Positions 1-13,561 of a stretch of 64,000 nt of DNA are shown here, one piece after another. The stretch comes from Epiperipatus broadwayi (lineage: Eukaryota > Onychophora > Udeonychophora > Euonychophora > Peripatidae), in the NCBI GenBank assembly GCA_028023455.1, contig JAQFVV010006474.1, positions 1 to 64,000 on the forward strand, given 5' to 3'. Each line of letters opens with the position of its first letter. Within the stretch, counting starts at the first letter, position 1. A program made the position numbers and the translations under genes. The notes below the pieces were generated by a model, which did no database searches, was not told where the DNA came from, and saw only the letters and a program-made list of their open reading frames with translations.

Positions 1-3000
1 AAAACAATGCTATTTTTTAAAGAAATAAAAAGATAAAATAACAATAGTAATAATTGATTAACAAAGTATGCTATTCACTCACTTTGGCATGTTTTGGGTG
101 AATAACTAATAGATTTAATAACTCAATGTCATTTTTAAAGAGAGAACATGAATAATTTAATTGAGATATTAATAATTAGAGCAAATTAATATGGTATAAA
201 AGCTAAACAGTAATTGATTTTGGATGGGTAGAGGGGAGAGTGTGTGAGTGTCTTATCATAAAGCACAATAACTTCTGGTAATTTCTTTTGTAAAAAAAAA
301 ATATATAATGTTTAAAGAATTATACATCACTGATTGTTAATTTAATGTATTTATTATTTTTTTTTATATTGTCAAATTACTTTGTAATCCAGGTAAATAA
401 TACTAAAACTATATGATTGTAATAGGTTTTTCCTTTCTTTTGTTTATGTTATAATCAAATGATTATTTTATGGAAGAGGTCGCTAAAGTAAATATATATA
501 TATATAGTCTGCTTATATATATATCTTGCTTTTAGTTTTCAAGGAAGGAACAGTGCTGAAATTTGGTAACTCAATTTTTTTCATTTTATTTTGCAGAAAT
601 AAATCTAATCAAAGTAAAATTTTAATAATATAATGTGTGGCTAAAATATTTTGATAAGATATCCTGATTTTCTTTGTCATCTACCTATTTAAAGACCTTT
701 TATACTTAAAAATTTATTGTCTCATGCTAAAGTTAAAAATGACAGAATTAACTAAGGGAATCATGAAAAGTGTTATTATGTCTAAATTAAGGAAGATAAA
801 TGATTTCCAAGTGAGAAATAATTATTTAGTAACTTTGTATCACTTGTTAATATTTTCTTGGTATAGAAAAAAAATAATAATTGAAAGAAATGTTGAGAAG
901 CAAAGGAAGATTAACTAGATACATTTTTTGGCGCTCTTTCTGAATATCTCGTCTGCCTTTACAAATAATGCAATTACATACGTTAAAAATGTTTTTATTC
1001 ATCAAGAATTGTCTAAAAATAATAATAATCATCATAATATTAAACTATACACTTGTATATTTTTTAATAAAAAAAAAAAAGAAAAAAATGAAAGACTTTC
1101 TTGAAGCAAATGTAAGTAAAAAATTATATACGTGCATTCTTACGGAGAAGTTACTGTTAGAAATTATAATTCCTAGAGAATGAACAAAAACCAAATATCT
1201 TAGTCACTTAATCATAAAATTAAATGATATATTATATTATACATCAGTTGGAATTATTAAAACTTCCTGTACACGTAAATTGACTGCAGTTATTATCATA
1301 ATAATCTCTTGGAAAATTGCGCATTTTCATCCATAAGTAAGCTAGCTAATAAGTATACGTATCGTCAATAAAAAAAATTGTGTATGTTTATCGTCTATAG
1401 TCAAATATTCGTCTATGTTAGAAGTCTAATTTTTTTTTCTTGGATCCCAAAATTGTAGTAGTTTAATTCAAGTGAGAATTAATCTTCAGTTCTGCTATAT
1501 TTTTCTTTACCTAATTTATTAGAAGCACGAAATAAAAGAAAACCTTTTATTAAGGAAAAAATAGATAAATAAAATGCGTTTATTGTTTTTTTAAAAATGC
1601 TTCGTAAAATACGACTGGATAAAGCTCTTCACCTGGACAAATTGCTCACAGAAAAACATTTTTCTAATGAGATAATAGGCATTTGTTAATTAATGATTTT
1701 TTAAACTAATTTGTAAAATTATATGTTTTTTTTTTGTTATATCAACATAGGTTAAAGTCTGTATGGTCAAGTAACATTTTAATAGCCTTGTAATGACAAA
1801 GGTATGTCTTAATATAATTATTCTGGGTTAAGTTTATATTTAACGTGAAAAAAAAATCTATAAAATATGTTTTAATTATTACATGCAATTGTAGATATAA
1901 ACTTTGTATGTTAGATGCGTAAAAGAAAAATATTTAGATATTTAATGGGTAAAATAAATATTGAAAATTATCAGAGGTAACTAAAAAAAAAAAAAAATGT
2001 TATAACAAGATATTTCTTGTTTAAAGTTTGAAACAAATTTATACTATATTAATTGAGGAACTTATTCCCAATTATTCTTTAATAACACATCCACTTTATT
2101 TAGTTTAAGATAGTATGCTACCAACTATTTTTGAATGTTCCTTTATTAAAATTAAAATTATTATACTTTTATTCTATGATGTCCATTGATTTCAGATGTT
2201 GATCAAAGTATACCCGGTAACATAAGTTTATTATGATCAGTGTATTTACTTATCCTGCCCAGATATAGCATTGGTATATGCTTAATATTCGCATAGGTAA
2301 TAATTATAATTTATTTATTTTGTGGGATGAAAAATGATCTCCCCAAAAGCTTTGTTTTCCATGAGAGGAGGATTTTAAATATAATGTTCGGGTATGTTTA
2401 TAGCCCAAGTGATCGATTCTCATAGATAGGACGATCAAGAATTTAACTAGCATTTAGTATGCTTCATTCGTTTAAATCCCAGGAGAGGATTGTATTTGGT
2501 GTGTGTTCGTTGTATGCCCAAGTAAGAGGCAAGAAACCACCAAAATATTTTAATGTAGTAGATTACTTTACCAACCTTCGTGGTTATTCCATATTCCTCA
2601 TGTGAAAATAAAGATAGCTCCACCATGGAAGGTGTTGATTATTGTGCTTAATTTTGAAAGTTCGGGCAAGATAAAGGTTATATTGGAGGTGTTAGTTCAT
2701 CAAGATCCACTTTAGTATAAATAGTGCGTTAGTAACTAGGGTCAATATCTGTATTGTGCTGCTAAATATTGCTAGTATTTGACAAGTAAATCAATGGAGA
2801 AAGTAATTAAAATTGCATAATTTAAAACGCTTATTTACTGAAGGAATATTCAAATGCAATATTTAATTCTGGTTAGTAATTAAATAATACTCATATTTCA
2901 AAAGTATACGTATGAATAAAATTTGTATCATAACTTAAGTTAGCATTAAGTTAAATGTAAGATGGTAAGTGTAACTTCTGATAGCTGGCCTATAATTAGA

Positions 3001-3579
3001 ATAGGTTATCCCATTAAAGACCATAAATAAAGTAAATGTATTAGAAATCAATTTAATATTTTGCGTATTGCATATTATGGGATTAATCATTTAAAAAAAA
3101 AAAAAAATAGTTAGTCAATAATTTTGAATAAAAGCTTCTACAAGGTTACCAAAATTTAATAAACAATGTATTGGTAATGAAATGTATTTTTGGTTGATCA
3201 ATCCATACGATTGCATACAGGAGAAGTAGTAACCTCTAGTCCATAACCAAAAGAGTATACAGATTAATGTCAGTTATATTTTATATTTTTGTATTACTAT
3301 GGGATTATTGAATAAATGTTCATATATTTTTTTTGTGATAATAATAAAGTATAGTCTTGTTAAAATTTGTTGTAGATTCATTTTTTTTTGTTTTTTATAT
3401 GCTAAATATAAGTGTTTGCACAATATTTGCAGAACCTTTTCTTGAGTCCGAAATCATTCCAAATTCTTAAAAACTTAATTAACCAGATAAATAAAGTTAA
3501 GCAGATCGGAATATGTCATTATATTTTAGTTTAATGATAATTATTTATGGAGTTGAAAACTTAAGACTAAACATTCACC

Positions 3580-3610
<31 letters not shown>

Positions 3611-4336
3611 TGAATTTATTCCCAAACCATTAACTTTGGTTGCACAGTATTCCATTCCCATTTAGTTAAATTGTCTAAGTAATAAATCTTAGTTATATTA
3701 TTGTGTTGTCATGGATGATGGAAGGACACAAAAAGCACCCTTGTCTTTTTATTATTCTGACTGAGATTCTAAAAAAAAAAAAAAAAAAAGCTGTGTTATT
3801 CAAAATTATACGTCATTATTGAATAGAATTACCATCTCCTTAAATAATATAGCAGTTGATATGAGAGATGAAGACACATTGAATTTAAGTAAAAATAAAT
3901 GTTTCCTATAGCCGACCAGAATGCCAGTCATATGCGACAACACAATACAGCCGAGCATTTCCTTACATGAAACAAAGAACCCTGAGATTAATATTATTAT
4001 AATTATTCTTTAAATTAATAAGTGATCAATTATTGTCATTATTGCAATCGTGGCATAGCTTAAGAGAATTGAATGTACAATTGTATTATATGAAAAGTAT
4101 TTTAGATCATATTGGAAAATTAATGGATATGTTGCTTTTATTTTGGTTGCCTTAACAACAACCAGAAAAATTATTATCACAAGTGTCAAATAAACTAATT
4201 TAATATAAATAAAGAGTTAGAAATAAAAGAAATTTCCAATAATTAAATAAAAATTATTGGGTTAGAAATAAAAGAGATAAACTAAACTAATAAGAATAAT
4301 AGAAATATATTTCTAATAAAAATAATAAAAGGGTTA

Positions 4337-4338
<2 letters not shown>
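1..4338. other. AT-rich DNA, no gene recognised
   Basis: No open frame here resembles a known protein; the frames are short and low in complexity. The stretch holds homopolymer A runs (near 1980-1996, 3093-3107, 3585-3610 and 3771-3789) and short TA runs near 490-530. The part from about 2200 to 2800 is somewhat richer in G and C and less simple, and could be an old repeat, but I could not match it to anything else in the window. Confidence 0.6.

Positions 4339-4388
<50 letters not shown>
4339..4388. repeat. (TA)n microsatellite
   Basis: About 50 bp of uninterrupted TA dinucleotides. It is followed at once by TTGTACC, the start of the solo-LTR-like segment described next. Confidence 0.95.
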
Positions 4389-4391
<3 letters not shown>

Positions 4392-4973
4392 ACCTATATT
4401 GATATAGGCACATATAATTTTATCTAAAATTATATTATTAAAATAATCTTTCATTAAAGAGAAACATAAAATTAAATGTTGAGTTTATTGCAGCTTGTTT
4501 TCGGAAAAGATAAGAATCAAATAGTTTTCTATTGTTAATTTCAGAAGAGGAGAGGAGTGTTTGGTTAGAGAAATTAAACTAAGGGTTATAAAAGGAAGTA
4601 AAGAGTTTTTATTAGTATTCGTAAAAATATAATTTAAAAAGTTAAAACATACAAATCTCTTTTCGTTCAAGTTTAATTAAAAAAAAATAATGTTAAAACT
4701 AAATAGTAAATTGCATTAAAAATATATGTGCGTATATATGTGTGATTGTCAACAATAGAAAAAAATGTTATTATAAATAAATGGAAGTTAAAGAAGATTA
4801 TCATTAAAAAACACGGCAATGGCTATTAATTAATTAGAATATAAAACAACATTTCTGCATGGCTATTACTAATTAAACAATCTTCCAAAACACGTTTATC
4901 AAAGGATTAATTGCTAAAGAATTTCGACAACAGATATTTGCCGGAGGATATGAAAGGGACAACACGTCATCGG

Positions 4974-4980
4974 TATAAAT
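4974..4980 (+). promoter_or_regulatory. TATA-like box in candidate LTR
   Basis: TATAAAT preceded by CGG, in a locally more GC-rich setting, about 585 bp into the LTR-like segment. The CAGTTCACAA repeats begin about 40 bp downstream, which is compatible with a transcription start between them. No experimental support is available from sequence alone. Confidence 0.4.
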
Positions 4981-5016
4981 ACTGAATATCTTATTGGACA
5001 ATCGGTTGAGACAAGC

Positions 5017-5100
5017 CAGTTCACAAATTAGTTGAGTGATCAGTTCACAAAAGTAATTGAGTAGTGCAGTTCAGAAATTAATTGAGTCAGTTAACAAACA
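5017..5100 (+). repeat. Short tandem repeat, unit about 24 bp, 3-4 copies
   Basis: CAGTTCACAAATTAGTTGAG recurs with changes at 5017, 5041, 5067 and, more degenerate, 5088. The copies differ by a few bases each. It lies directly downstream of the TATA-like box. Confidence 0.75.
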
Positions 5101-6108
5101 AAATGCAGTGTTGAGAAGATTTTGGGAATTCACACCTCTCCACAGCCTAAAAAGTCCGATGAAAACAGCAAGATCTGTCCGTGAAATAATGTCAATGTAA
5201 CAACTTAGAAAATCTCCGTCAGTATCTAATTGTCTCCAATAGTAATAATCGTGAATAATAAGGAAACTCATCAAGGAAACCTCCCAGCCAGCTGGAAGCA
5301 TTCATACTGGAAGAAACAACAAACAAGAAGAATACAAAGTGTTAAATCTACATTCAAAAGCCTAGGTAAAAACATTTGCTTATTTCATTTATATTGTAAT
5401 AGCCATTGCATTGCATTAATTCGTACAAATCTTTCAAGAGTCTAATTATATGAACTTTATATCATACATAAATGAACTATTGATATGTGTGGTTAAATTT
5501 CAAATGCTATGTAATACTTTATTATTATTATGTGTGTGCGAGTTAATATGTGCGTGATCATTATACCAATATTTATTAGTTAAATTAGAGTGTTCTGTTA
5601 TTAAATCTATAGGAATATTTAAACTATTTAGAAATGTTAATTTAAAATATGTGTGTGTTTTATTAGAATTATAAAATGTTTAAATTCAGTAAATAAATGT
5701 TAGTTAATAAATTATCTTTAAAATTAAACTTTATTTGTCAGTGAATTCTTTTTATCAATTCCCTTTTATCAAGTCTTTTAACCACTAGTTAAGTATAATC
5801 TATTAGTGATTACAAACAACTGAGCTAGTCATGGATTTAGGCATTGAGTTAGTGGCCACTGTTCAAAGTGTGTTGTCTATTCTTTTAGTATTCTTTTAGA
5901 ATAAGCAGCTGGCACCCGTGTTTATACACAAACAAAAAAAAGTGCTTTGAACTTGGTGTTGAACTCAACAGCCGAGAAGAAGCTATGTCCTGGAAATGTA
6001 ACGCTAGTTATATACTTTATAGCTATCATTTGGGCATACATACTCTCCAAGTATGTTCTTCTCTGCCTAAGAGGCTGGTGTTTTGAATGCACATATTCGA
6101 ACTTGGTT

Positions 6109-6110
<2 letters not shown>

Positions 6111-6190
<80 letters not shown>
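6111..6190. repeat. (TA)n microsatellite, two blocks
   Basis: Two TA blocks (about 6111-6148 and 6160-6190) are separated by a short T-rich interruption. The left edge abuts GGTTCAA and the right edge abuts TTGTAACC, so both neighbours carry the terminus motif that recurs beside (TA)n in this window. Confidence 0.95.
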
Positions 6191-6193
<3 letters not shown>

Positions 6194-6199
6194 AACCTA

Positions 6200-6475
6200 C
6201 TAGAATAAGAGGGATGTGTGAGAAAGAGAAGGAGAGAGAGAAATGATATATATAATGGAGAGAGAGAAGAAATGAGATGATGGAAAGATGTGAAAGAGAT
6301 ATATAAGAAAAGATGGAATAAAGGAGAGAGAAATGAAATGAGATGATAGAAGAAACTCTTAACAAGTGTTTTAAATGGCTAAGATGATAGAAGGATATGA
6401 GGAATGACATGAAAAGAAATGAAATAGAATTGAAATGAGAAGAAATAAAATATAAATGAGAGATTCTAAACGACT
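6200..6475 (+). repeat. Purine-rich (GA) low-complexity tract
   Basis: The plus strand is almost all A and G with interspersed GAGAGAGA, GAAATGA and GATGAT runs, so the minus strand is a long C/T tract. The minus-strand open frame over it is a Ser/Leu/Phe-rich artefact of composition, not a gene. Confidence 0.8.
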
Positions 6476-9282
6476 CAGCTCAGTGGGGTTACAATAAATT
6501 TAAAGAAAAGAGATGTTGATCCAGAGGTGTATAATCAAATAAAGGTCAAATCCAATATTGATGAACTATAACTACTACAGCTTATTGATATTTTAATAAA
6601 CCATACAAAAGATTATCTAAAATCACTAATCAATGTTTACCACATTAGTCCTACCAATAGATTATACACTCTCTGAATAAGACCTATGATGCTTTTCTTT
6701 AAAATATTATCTTCCAGAATTATATTTACTAAAACAACAAGAGTAAATAATCTCAGGGATTTTAAAACTAACACTCTTGTATAAAATTAAAGTTTAAGTT
6801 AAGTTGCCTAACAAAGAATTACTGTGATTAATAAATAAATAAGAGACATCTTAGCTGACCATAAAATAATTATAATATGTTCAATCTTAAAATAATAAAC
6901 AAAATAAATATTAATTCGCAAAATTTAGTAAATCAATTTGAATTCAAACTAATAATGGCCTATTATCTAAGATATTACTTGAGCAGAGAAAAGAACAAGG
7001 ATACTTTTAATGCCTTTCCATACTCACAGACAACCACTAAAGACCTCAAATGCAAATGGATTAGAATTCTTTAAATATATAAGATTTAAGATGATGATAG
7101 ATGATGTGCAGTGAATATAAGATAATGTGCAGCTTTTAAAATAATATTAATTAAAATATTCTTCTGAAGTACTAATATTGTTAATCTGATATTGCATAAT
7201 CTTTAGTCTGAAAGATATACTGATAATTAAAAAAAAATAAACTTTTAACTAAATATTTAATTAGATATCTGCTATAATGCAATTATCTGTATTTATGATT
7301 CAATATGAGAATCATTTACTTTAACATAGCTTTTTTTTTTAATTTTCAAAACAGTATCAACTATATTTAATTAACTTAGAATATACTTGTAAATTTCTGA
7401 ATTGAAGATTCAATAACTTTAAAATTTTAAGATTTTGTGAACTTGGAACCCAAGACAATAATATATTTTCATATAAAAGTAAAACAAAACAAAACAAAAC
7501 TTTTGAAATAATAATAATTTGATTTATTAATAATGAGAAGACCTGTTTACAAATGTAGTAGAATACAAACAGTGCCAATACCGCACTAAGATTTAATATA
7601 ATTATTTGGACTCTTAACAGTTTTATTTAACTTACATTAATACACTTAATAACCGACAAAGGTTATTCAATATTACTTTCTTTTAATAATTAAATTTTAT
7701 CAAAAAAATACTTTAAACTTTAATTATCATATGTACTTAATAAGCACACTGCTATTCTTCTTTATTAGAATAATTTATACCATTATTGTGTCATCTAATA
7801 ATCAGAATAACACACAGAACTAGGTTTATATTGAAAACCCTAACCTTAATTTTATACTCCTAAACTTAACAAACGCTAAGTTAGAATAAGCATATTCAAC
7901 AATACTTTTTTTTTTAAAATATCATCACTAGTTTCTCGGATATAACTAATATCACAGCTAGAGATAGGTTTAAATCAGATTAAGCTAATATTAAAATTAA
8001 ACTAACTTAAGTGTATGGGACAATCATTCATCAGAGATCAGTTATACTTTTTTCTTTTAAATAACTTTAGTCCACATAAAATTATTCCCTCAATGTTTCA
8101 AAGATAATGATGTAACAGACTTACAAATCCAGCGGCAAAATTCTGGATGAAAATATTAAATTAGTATGTGTGAATTGCCACTTATACCATTTGCATATCT
8201 AACATACTTTAAATTAAATATAACTTATTGTTGGTTAGCTTGTGCGTGATAAAACTATCATAGCAACACAATTCAAACATTGATATACCTATGAGTCTTA
8301 AATTAGCTACAACTACCTGAAGAAATACATTTCCTCAAACAAGCATATCTTGTCATCACAAACCTAAAACAAATGCAACATCACCTACTGTTGTGGAATT
8401 AGCATTAAGTCATCATGAATAATAGGCAAAACATGTAAAGATACTGGGCTCCTCAGAGCTGGAAAAGAATGTGGTGTCTTTCAAAAATACCTAACTTTGA
8501 GGCACACACGAAGATACCTGGAACTTATCTACAGTGTATCTGGGAATTATCAGGAAAGCACAATCCTCTCTCATGGGATTTTCAATGCTTATAAATGTGA
8601 TCATCATCACTGAAAAATACAATACAATAACCCTCTTTTGGCAACAAGCACTATCAAATCATGGAAATACAATACAATAAGGATGGATGATTTTATCTAC
8701 TCCATAAGCATATTCAAAAATTATTAGCTAAGCCTAACTGTATGAGGCTACCAAATATTAACTAATAGCAAGATATATACTTCACTTAAACTAACTAAGT
8801 TATTTCTAAGAAATTTATAAAAATAATACAAATGTATATCCAATGTTTGAACCAACAATGTAAACTATGTGTCAACTGACTACTGTAGAAAATACTTGAA
8901 AATTAAATGTATATAAAATTCTCAGCAAGGCCGACACGTTCGAACCCGCGTTTTCTATAATATAATTTTTTTGTTGTGCTACAGAATGCAGGCCGCTATG
9001 TCGCATCGCAGTACAGCATGTATGTCGCTAAGCAGCAATGACATTTTCCGAATTTGCACAGTTTATAAAATAGTTACGGCTTGATGAGAGAGTTGGTATT
9101 TGAATTGTATGGAAATGTTGTTTTCATTTGTTTTTTATTTTTTATTTTAAAGTATTGAAATGTTCAGATTTTTTAAAGTAATAATTCTAAGACTTTTTAC
9201 AACGTTCTGTATTGAAGTTTTAATTGTGAAAAAGTTAAATATCTATGTTTTTAGTGAGCTGCAATTAGGTAACGCATCAAGT
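6476..9282. other. AT-rich DNA, no gene recognised
   Basis: No frame of convincing length or similarity. An (AAAAC)n run lies at about 7483-7500. The part around 8400-8640 is less AT-biased but has no recognisable coding content. At 8939-8948 GTTCGAACCC resembles a tRNA B box, without a matching A box or cloverleaf around it. Confidence 0.6.
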
Positions 9283-9400
9283 AACGTACTGTTCATAACA
9301 TTCCATGATTTTTTAGTAAATTTCATAAAAAGCAAATATTAAACGTACTGTTCATAACATTCCATGATTTTTTAGTAAATTTCATAAAAAGCAAATATTA
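9283..9400 (+). repeat. Tandem duplication, 59 bp unit, 2 copies
   Basis: The 59 bp beginning AACGTACTGTTCATAAC at 9283 is repeated almost without change from 9342. Near-identity indicates a recent duplication, or an assembly duplication. Confidence 0.9.
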
Positions 9401-9767
9401 TAAACATGTTTAATAAGTAAAGAAGACATTTATATGTGTTTGTTGTTGTTTAAAAAAGTTTTAGTTTCTTTATTTTGTCCGAGTCCTGTTACGATTTTGA
9501 ATTTTTTTATTTTAGCATTACATACAACATAACATTAACCTTTTAACTGTTTGACTCGTTCTTAATCGAGGCAATTTTTGATACATATTCGTTTTAATCG
9601 AGTAAATTTGACATCGCTGTAAATTGCTTAGTTTTTGGACTACGTTTACGGTTTTAACGTCATTTTTTAGAACGCAAAAAGTTTTATAATATACTGCCAT
9701 CTATTGAATTATTTTACAAGTAAAAAATCAATTAATTGATGATTTATGTCAAACAAAAACTAAGCAC

Positions 9768-9893
9768 TGCCTTTTCACATCTTTTTTTGAATCTTATTGG
9801 CTGTTGAAATTTTGTAAACAAAAGAAAATGGAAAAGCTCCGCCTTCTCATCATCTTTTCTTGAATCTTATTGGCTGTTAAAATTTTTATATGG
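9768..9893 (+). repeat. Imperfect direct repeat around CTTATTGGCTGTT
   Basis: A segment of about 45 bp containing TGAATCTTATTGGCTGTT occurs twice (about 9768-9816 and 9841-9893) with point differences. The core contains an inverted CCAAT motif, but nothing else supports a promoter reading. Confidence 0.65.
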
Positions 9894-10383
9894 CTGCCAA
9901 AAATTAAAAATTTACGAACGCTTTTGTTTTATTTTGAAAATGATAAACGAACGTTTTAGAGCATTTTAAAAATATTTTTTGATGAAATACAAATAAAATA
10001 CAAATTATTTTCATATAATATGTCAAAAATAAATATTATTTTACAAAAATAGTTACGATTTTAGCAAGAATTATTTATTTATTGCAAAGTCGGGAAAAAA
10101 AATCATAACGTGAAATTATGATTGCCGTTTCTTTTCATGTCAACCGTAACAAATATTTTTAAAATTAAAAATCAAAATTTATTTTTGAACAAACTTTCGT
10201 TTATTTTTATAATGTGAGAAATTACTAATATACTTTTTAAAAACGAAACTAAAGTGAATATATTTAAAAAAACGGTCAATAACTTTTGAAAAATTGATAC
10301 ATTATTTTGTGCATCGGCTAATTAAAAGCTTTGAGTGATACCACCTGCAGCGAATGAACAATTGGACAGTTAAAGGGTTAACA

Positions 10384-10437
10384 CTAAAACTAAACCTAAA
10401 CCTAACCCTAAACCTAAAACTAACCCTAAACTGAACC
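10384..10437 (-). repeat. Degenerate telomere-like hexamer array
   Basis: About nine consecutive hexamers of the form TAAMCC (TAAACC, TAACCC, TAAAAC) occur in register, which read as degenerate TTAGGG/GGTTTA units on the minus strand. The length (about 54 bp) and degeneracy fit an interstitial telomeric sequence rather than a chromosome end. Confidence 0.6.
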
Positions 10438-10523
10438 GTAACAACTTTTACTTTTTATTGTCATTCTATTTGAAGTAAAAATTATCCGTAATATCTCTTT
10501 TTACTTAAACAACAACAAAAAAA

Positions 10524-10665
10524 ATAGTCATAACACAAGTAAAAAAATATCCGATAGAAAATTGATTAAAAAAAGCCGTAACACAAATAAAAAAATATCC
10601 GATAGAAAATGTATATAAAAAAAGCCGTAACACAATTAAAAAAATATACGATAGAAAAACACGAA
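10524..10665 (+). repeat. Tandem repeat, unit about 50 bp, 3 copies
   Basis: A unit containing CGTAACACAA, an A run, and ATATCCGATAGAAAA recurs three times with small differences: the first copy reads GTCATAACAC, the other two GCCGTAACAC. Confidence 0.8.
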
Positions 10666-13345
10666 TCAAATTTTAATTTGTTGATTTTATTTTACATTTA
10701 TTATTATCATTTAAATTGTATACGTTAATAAAAAAATAATATTTATAAACGACGATTTTGTTTTGGTTTTATTTTCGCATTACAAAAAAGCACAGAAAAA
10801 TTATTATAATCAACGGCCCGAGAATTGTCATATTTTATAGTTTTAGCATGAAAACGGCACCATCCGATGGCATCTTTATCTATAATACAAGCACCTTTAA
10901 AATAAAATTAAGTAAAACATCCCATTTATATGAAAATAAACTGTGATATTTAAATCTCTATAACTGAAATTATTAAATAGAAACTAGCTGGTGTAATGCT
11001 TAATAAATAAACTAAATCTACTTAAGAATAGCAAAAAACATTTGCTCATTCTAATAAACCTATTTCGTTTTAAAATTATAACCCTAGTTTACCTGTATAT
11101 TTATGCAAAAAGTGTTACAAAAAAAAAAATAGCATAAATATTTTTATGGTTTCATTTTTTTAAAACCAATAAAACAGACCATAAAAAAATAATACATTAA
11201 CTCAAGTTCATATTTCAGCTCCGTAATGGTTTTTCCATTTAATAATGTGTAAACAATTTATCCAGGTTAAGATATCTATCCGAATTCGAAGCTTCAGTTA
11301 TTACATTTATACACATTGCAATGATTTTCAAACGAAAATGTTCAATAGTTCCTTAATAATACTTTTTTTTAAAACAATTTTAAAAAAATAAAAACTTAAA
11401 TAATAGGATTAAGCCAGCATAAAACAAATAAATTCTTCAGCTGAACACACTTTAATTTATTTATAGGATCCCGAGTTCAAAATTGCATATAATAATAATA
11501 AGAATATCTTTATCAGAATTTCCTTATCCTCTTTTAGGAAAACGCTTCTTTTGAAATATAGTTTTTCTTAAGTACTTTTCCTAATAATATTCCAATATGT
11601 ATTTATTTTTAAAATTAATTTCCTTTGCTTACTTTTAAATATGAGAGTTGAAATTTTTTTACTGTTCAAGACATTTCTCTGTTTATATGCTATAATTAAT
11701 GCCATAAAGTTATTTTTAAATACTGACAAGTTTGACACTTTATAATGTACCCAATAACTATAAATTCATTATAAATCCTTACAAATTGCTTTAAAGTTTT
11801 ATTTCCAAATATGTGTCCTTTCTTACTGTGTAAATAAGAATTATCCTTTAAAATGTATATATAATCTGTTTGCATTTAGCTAAACAAATCATTTTCATAT
11901 ATGTCAAGATATAAGTAATAACTTTTCCTTTTTTAAAAAAAAAATCATCCTTTATAGTTTCACTGTAATCAAATGTAGCAGCTTCTTTATAATGTTCTTT
12001 TTAAACTTTAAAAAAAAAAAAAAATTTTTTTTTTTTTTTTTACATATACTTTTAATCTAACAGGAAAAATAATTAGCATTTTATTTTCAAAATAGTTTAA
12101 TACAACTGAACGCTTATCTATGGAAATGATTAATAATTCATTCCTTAACCTTATTTCCAAATAAAGAAAATTAAACAAGTTAAAGTCATATAATATGTGA
12201 AACACTTCATTTATTCTAAACATTTTTTTACTATGATTTCTATCCCTCGACTGAAATTCAAATTGTCAGAAAAACGGATTACCTTTTTTTAGCTTTCCAA
12301 CATTACAAGACGATTTTAAATATTTTAAACATACTTGTATTTTTTTAGAAAAATCAAGCTTTTTTTAAAAAAAATACTTTTATTAACAAAATTTTAAGAT
12401 CTAGCACCAGTTGAATCCAAACAAGATCAGACCCTGAATGACCCCTCAATCTCTGTTTTATCTCACAATTTTTCATCCACTTACAATTCATTTAAAAACC
12501 AATAAAAACTATTTTTTATTAAATTTTAATATTCTGACAAACCAGCTGTGGAATCAATCTACTGACATAATCAATATAATTTTCCCATACCATGTGACCT
12601 TCAGCTGCAAAGTCAAAATTTTATTATTGACAAATATTGTGCAACAATTGTTTTTTATGATATTTTATACAATACAATAGTAAGAAATATAAAATTTAAA
12701 GTTATACCCTTTATTAAACCCTTAAATATTTCATTAAATTAATTTTATCCACACATTTGCTTTATTTACTTATTTTAAACAATATTGGAATTAAATTATT
12801 ATTATTTTTTCTTATGTTTTCATGTTTATGCATGCACATATTCTCACATACATCTGGCCTTACACTAATTGTTAAAAATTATTTTTAAAATTACAACAAT
12901 AGAATGTTAATGAATATTTAATCTAAATAATTTTTATAACTGTAATGTTAAACTACAAAGCTAATAACAAATATTCTTATTTTTTTTAATAAAAACGTAC
13001 ATATCATTTTTTTTTAATTTATTACTTAATTATTCCAACTTATTTATAATATCTAATTATTATTCTTTAGACATTAAAATGGATTATCCAGTAGTCATTT
13101 TAGAATACATTTAATACTATTTATCAATTCACATTTTTTTTAACATTTGCTTATGTTAAATTATTACCTAACATCCCTTATCAAACCAAACGACACTATT
13201 AAAATATTTAGATTATCCTATTTTAATAATTAACTGAGTTAATTTCCATTTTTAATCATCATTTTTTTTAAATCTGAAATTTTAAACAAAAGGTTAAGCT
13301 AAGATAACCTTGATTACCTCTTGGAACTAAGTAACACTTCAATTA
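10666..13345. other. AT-rich DNA, no gene recognised
   Basis: No credible coding region. It contains an A-run/T-run palindrome at about 12010-12041 (about 15 A followed by 17 T) and many shorter homopolymers. The open frames are products of T- or A-rich composition. Confidence 0.6.
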
Positions 13346-13348
13346 GGT

Positions 13349-13387
<39 letters not shown>

Positions 13388-13391
13388 AGGT

Positions 13392-13424
<33 letters not shown>
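13346..13424. repeat. Duplicated GGTACAA-(TA)n junction
   Basis: TTCAATTAGGTACAA followed by (TA)n occurs twice in direct succession (GGTACAA at 13346 and at 13389). The unit is about 43 bp including its TA run. GGTACAA is the reverse complement of the TTGTACC found at other (TA)n edges here. Confidence 0.9.
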
Positions 13425-13426
<2 letters not shown>

Positions 13427-13519
13427 GGGAGATAAAACAAATATGAACTTCTAGAACAAACAATACATAGTAGAAACAATTAACAAATAGTTTCAGCATA
13501 GATTTGGATCTATTTTTCA

Positions 13520-13561
13520 CAGGTTTATATAAGAAAATTGCAGGTTTATATAAGAAAATCA
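13520..13561 (+). repeat. Tandem duplication, 21 bp unit
   Basis: CAGGTTTATATAAGAAAAT occurs twice in succession, separated by two bases. Too short to interpret further. Confidence 0.85.

Larger units (their letters stand above)
4389..6110 (+). mobile_element. Candidate solo LTR, about 1.7 kb, inserted in (TA)n
   Basis: The segment starts TGTACC and ends GGTTCA, a TG...CA pair with short inverted complementarity as in LTRs, and is bordered by (TA)n on both sides. Inside are a TATA-like box at 4974, a three- to four-fold short tandem repeat just downstream (5017-5100) where an LTR R region would lie, and AATAAA-like signals around 5690-5735. There is no coding capacity. No second copy exists in the window, so the LTR reading rests on termini and layout only. 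An alternative is an unrelated non-autonomous repeat. Confidence 0.4.

Noticed and set aside
5947-6195. 82-codon frame ending in a Tyr-Ile repeat
   Set aside because: Half of it is (TA)n, and the rest lies at the end of the solo-LTR-like segment without any known motif.
6159-6410. Ser/Phe/Leu-rich minus-strand frame
   Set aside because: It is the complement of a GA-rich tract; the composition alone keeps it open.
8930-8960. B-box-like GTTCGAACCC, possible tRNA or SINE
   Set aside because: No A box at the right distance, no cloverleaf, no repeat of the region in the window, no tail typical of a SINE.
13346-13424. GGTACAA at 13346 as the right end of an element beginning at 6191
   Set aside because: The termini are compatible, but no direct repeats or coding sequence tie the 7 kb together.
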